From Bifidobacterium breve (GTDB lineage Bacteria > Actinomycetota > Acidimicrobiia > Acidimicrobiales > Ilumatobacteraceae): 7,722 nucleotides of DNA. Both the position numbers and the translations under genes were made by a program. The notes under the pieces are model-generated. The model saw only the letters and a program-made list of their open reading frames with translations. It was not told the origin of the DNA and searched no databases. The DNA is taken from positions 1 through 7,722 of the forward strand of contig CAMBPP010000068.1 of assembly GCA_945869715.1 (NCBI GenBank), in the 5' to 3' direction. Shown in pieces: positions 6,129 to 7,722 of the stretch (the first letter of the stretch is position 1; every line of letters begins with the position of its first letter).

Positions 6129-6823
6129 CACAGCACTCCACTTCAACAATGTCGGTTGCGCGAGCAATTGCCACTAAAGATTTGCGTATTGAATGGCGCA
6201 GCAAGGTATTAGTAAACCAAGTGCTGCCTTTCGCCGGAATTGTGATGGTGCTTTTTGCTTTTGCACTTGATAACGATGGCATTTTGCAACGCGTTGCCCC
6301 CGGTCTTGTGTGGCTTGCCGTTTTATTTTCTTCCTTAATTATTGTTCAGCGCACATTTGCTATTGAGTCGGCCGACAATGCGCTCGATGCAATCAAAGTT
6401 GCTGGCGTGTCTCCAGCAGGTGTGTTCTTAGGCAAGTCGGTGGCTCTTGTTGTGCAGTTACTTCTTTTTGAAGGTGTGCTCGTGTTGTTGTCGTTGGTGC
6501 TGTATCAGGTGCACTTGTCGTGGGGCGGAGCAGTGCTTCTCGTCACAGTAAGTTTCTTGGCAAATATCGGTATCGCTGCAATGGGGGCGTTGTACGGGGG
6601 TTTGGGTGCGGCGGCAAAAGGTCGCGAAACCCTCTTGCCGTTGTTGTTATTGCCTGCCGTGGCTCCCGTTCTCATTGCGGCTACCCGAGCCACTGAATCG
6701 GCATTTGGGGTCGGAGGCGCCACGCTCGGCGAAGGATGGCCGTGGGTGGCATTGCTCGCTGTATTTGGCGCTCTCTTTGGTTTTGGTGGAACACTTGCAT
6801 TTGGAGTGCTCACCGAAGAGTGA
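6125..6823 (+). CDS. ccmB: Haem exporter membrane subunit CcmB
   Basis: 232 residues, the polytopic permease partner of CcmA in the CcmABCD complex of System I cytochrome c biogenesis. About six hydrophobic segments are visible: roughly 32-49, 56-76, 103-127, 134-160, 168-189 and 206-229. Typical CcmB features are the short basic N-terminal region (KDLRIEWRSK, 18-27) before the first helix and the cytoplasmic loop FAIESADNALDAIKVAG (78-94) leading to GKSVALVVQ. Its ATG shares ATGA with the ccmA stop, so translation is probably coupled. Length is slightly above the E. coli protein (about 220). A 47-base gap without an obvious promoter or hairpin separates it from ccmC. Sequence alone is less diagnostic than for CcmA and CcmC; the operon position makes the call secure. 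Confidence 0.9.
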   Translation: MTQHSTSTMSVARAIATKDLRIEWRSKVLVNQVLPFAGIVMVLFAFALDNDGILQRVAPGLVWLAVLFSSLIIVQRTFAIESADNALDAIKVAGVSPAGVFLGKSVALVVQLLLFEGVLVLLSLVLYQVHLSWGGAVLLVTVSFLANIGIAAMGALYGGLGAAAKGRETLLPLLLLPAVAPVLIAATRATESAFGVGGATLGEGWPWVALLAVFGALFGFGGTLAFGVLTEE

Positions 6824-6870
6824 GAGATGGTCAAAAGCAACTAACTTCACATGAGAACACATAGAGCAAA
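6824..6870 (+). other. 47-base ccmB-ccmC spacer, no signal seen
   Basis: This is the second-longest gap in the window. It is A-rich towards ccmC and holds no recognisable strong Shine-Dalgarno, hairpin or well-spaced promoter. TAACTT (6842-6847) could be a -10, but nothing suitable stands at -35. The ccmC start is most simply served by read-through from ccmAB. Confidence 0.4.
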
Positions 6871-7626
6871 ATGAACAGCATTCACCCCTTCCCCTCACCA
6901 GTAGATACACCAACGGGTACCCGTGCTTCACGAGGGCTCGGACTTCTTGTTTTCCTGGGCATGGTGCTCCTCACGTTGCTTGGGCTCTTCTTCACCGATG
7001 AAGACGTGGTGCAGGGAAGCACTGTGCGCCTCATGTACATACACGTGCCCACGGCATGGGTGGCATACCTTGCATTTATCGTCACCGCTATTACGTCGGC
7101 AATGTTCATGTGGGGCAAACAACATTCCCTCACCTTCGACCGTATTGCTGGTGCGTCTGGCGAAGTGGGCGTCATATTTATGGGTCTGAGTTTGGTGACC
7201 GGCAGCCTGTGGGGACGCCTCACTTGGGGAACGTATTGGCAGTGGGACCCACGACTAACAACAACTGTGTTCCTATTTGTTACCTATGTGGGGTACCTGG
7301 CAGTACGCGACCTTGGTGGAAGCCATCAGCAGCGCGCAAAGCGCAGTGGTGTAGTTGCGCTTCTAGCGGTACTTGAAATTCCGCTTGTGCACTTCAGTGT
7401 GGTGTTGTGGCGTTCATTGCACCAAGAGGCCTCGGTTCTGCAACCCAATGGCGATGTCACTATGGATGGCCTCATGCTGTTTACCTTGCTGTTTGGAGTA
7501 GCAGTATTTACCCTGCTGTTTGCCTGGATGGTTCTTCATCGCCAGCGTGTTCTTACACTTGCCGACGCAATAGATGACGGTGGTTTGGAAGCTGCTTTGC
7601 AAGAACGACGAAGCGAGGCGAACTAA
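6871..7626 (+). CDS. ccmC: Haem-handling protein CcmC (WWD family)
   Basis: 251 residues. CcmC presents haem on the outer face of the membrane to the haem chaperone CcmE. The diagnostic WGxxWxWD motif is present as WGTYWQWD (119-126), followed by PRLTTTVFLF. The two candidate axial haem histidines are His58 in MYIHVPTAW and His184 in RSLHQ, with His174 in VHFSV nearby. Six hydrophobic segments can be drawn: about 22-41, 58-80, 95-114, 128-146, 158-180 and 198-222, with the WWD loop outside between the third and fourth. Length matches CcmC (about 245) rather than the much larger CcmF, which shares the motif. The charged C-terminal tail (ADAIDDGG...RRSEAN) is cytoplasmic. ATG 6871 follows a weak ribosome site. 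The TAA stop shares its last A with the ATG of the ccmD-like gene. Confidence 0.94.
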   Translation: MNSIHPFPSPVDTPTGTRASRGLGLLVFLGMVLLTLLGLFFTDEDVVQGSTVRLMYIHVPTAWVAYLAFIVTAITSAMFMWGKQHSLTFDRIAGASGEVGVIFMGLSLVTGSLWGRLTWGTYWQWDPRLTTTVFLFVTYVGYLAVRDLGGSHQQRAKRSGVVALLAVLEIPLVHFSVVLWRSLHQEASVLQPNGDVTMDGLMLFTLLFGVAVFTLLFAWMVLHRQRVLTLADAIDDGGLEAALQERRSEAN

Positions 7627-7722
7627 TGGACCATGTCAGTTTCATTGTTGGCGGATACGTAGTTACCTTTATTGCTGTAGGTGTATATGTTTTGCGCATG
7701 TTTCGCCAGGCACGCAAGATCA
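7626..7722 (+). CDS. ccmD: CcmD-like small membrane protein (3' partial)
   Basis: The ATG at 7626-7628 starts on the last base of the ccmC stop (TAATG), and the frame stays open to the window edge, giving 32 full codons. The product begins MDHVSFIVGGYVVTFIAVG, continues as one membrane helix (about residues 6-24), then a basic stretch VLRMFRQARK. A short polar start, a Gly-Tyr before a single helix, and an Arg-rich cytoplasmic end form the usual CcmD layout (about 45-70 residues). Position straight after ccmC is also the classic place for ccmD. CcmD stabilises the CcmABC complex and is needed for release of haem-loaded CcmE. The remainder and its stop are outside the window. Another single-helix protein cannot be excluded on 32 residues. 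Confidence 0.75.
   Translation, partial: MDHVSFIVGGYVVTFIAVGVYVLRMFRQARKI

Noticed and set aside
6505..6840. 111-codon antisense frame within ccmB
   Set aside because: It runs opposite conserved membrane helices; its Pro/Asn/Ala-rich composition is what the reverse of Gly/Leu/Val codons gives.
1..7722. Mobile elements, CRISPR arrays, tRNA or rRNA genes
   Set aside because: No terminal inverted repeats, transposase motifs, regularly spaced repeats or structural RNA signatures were seen, and nearly all bases are accounted for by protein genes.

Overview
The window looks like a gene-dense piece of an actinobacterial chromosome. A deep-branching group such as Acidimicrobiia is a plausible guess, not a demonstrated one. 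The clues are an actinobacterial-type HelD helicase, a two-domain DtxR-like regulator, an EchA6-like crotonase, a class E-like sortase, intermediate G+C by eye, and weak or absent Shine-Dalgarno sequences. Only about 134 of 7722 bases lie outside recognised genes, and several genes overlap by 1 to 4 bases. I see no mobile element, tRNA, rRNA or CRISPR array.

Left part (1-3668): the 3' three-quarters of helD (RNA polymerase recycling ATPase) reads rightward and collides, with a 4-base overlap, with a leftward four-gene cluster. In transcription order that cluster is a small two-helix membrane protein, a TetR-family regulator, a DtxR-family metalloregulator and a small lipoprotein. The ATGA and GTGA overlaps and a 9-base gap indicate one translationally coupled operon.

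Middle (3681-5410): a rightward crotonase-fold gene starts only 12 bases from the divergent membrane-protein gene. Its sequence resembles mycobacterial EchA6 and it lacks both catalytic glutamates of enoyl-CoA hydratase, so it is better read as an acyl-CoA-binding crotonase than as a beta-oxidation hydratase. It converges on a leftward sortase that has an unusual C-terminal Thr/Pro stalk and a membrane hairpin.

Right part (5469-7722): a rightward System I cytochrome c maturation operon, ccmA-ccmB-ccmC, followed by the start of a small ccmD-like gene that begins on the last base of the ccmC stop codon and runs off the window. CcmA and CcmB form the ABC transporter module, CcmC the haem-handling protein with its WGxxWxWD motif, and CcmD the small stabilising subunit. 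Together they load haem onto CcmE and release it for periplasmic cytochrome c assembly. CcmE and CcmF/H would be expected further right.

The two divergent junctions carry TAnnnT hexamers 6 to 12 bases before the start codons, which would fit leaderless or near-leaderless transcription. No convincing intrinsic terminator was found at either convergent junction. No wholly new system is evident. The main points of interest are the altered active or metal sites in the crotonase and the DtxR protein, the sortase architecture, and the easily missed ccmD start.
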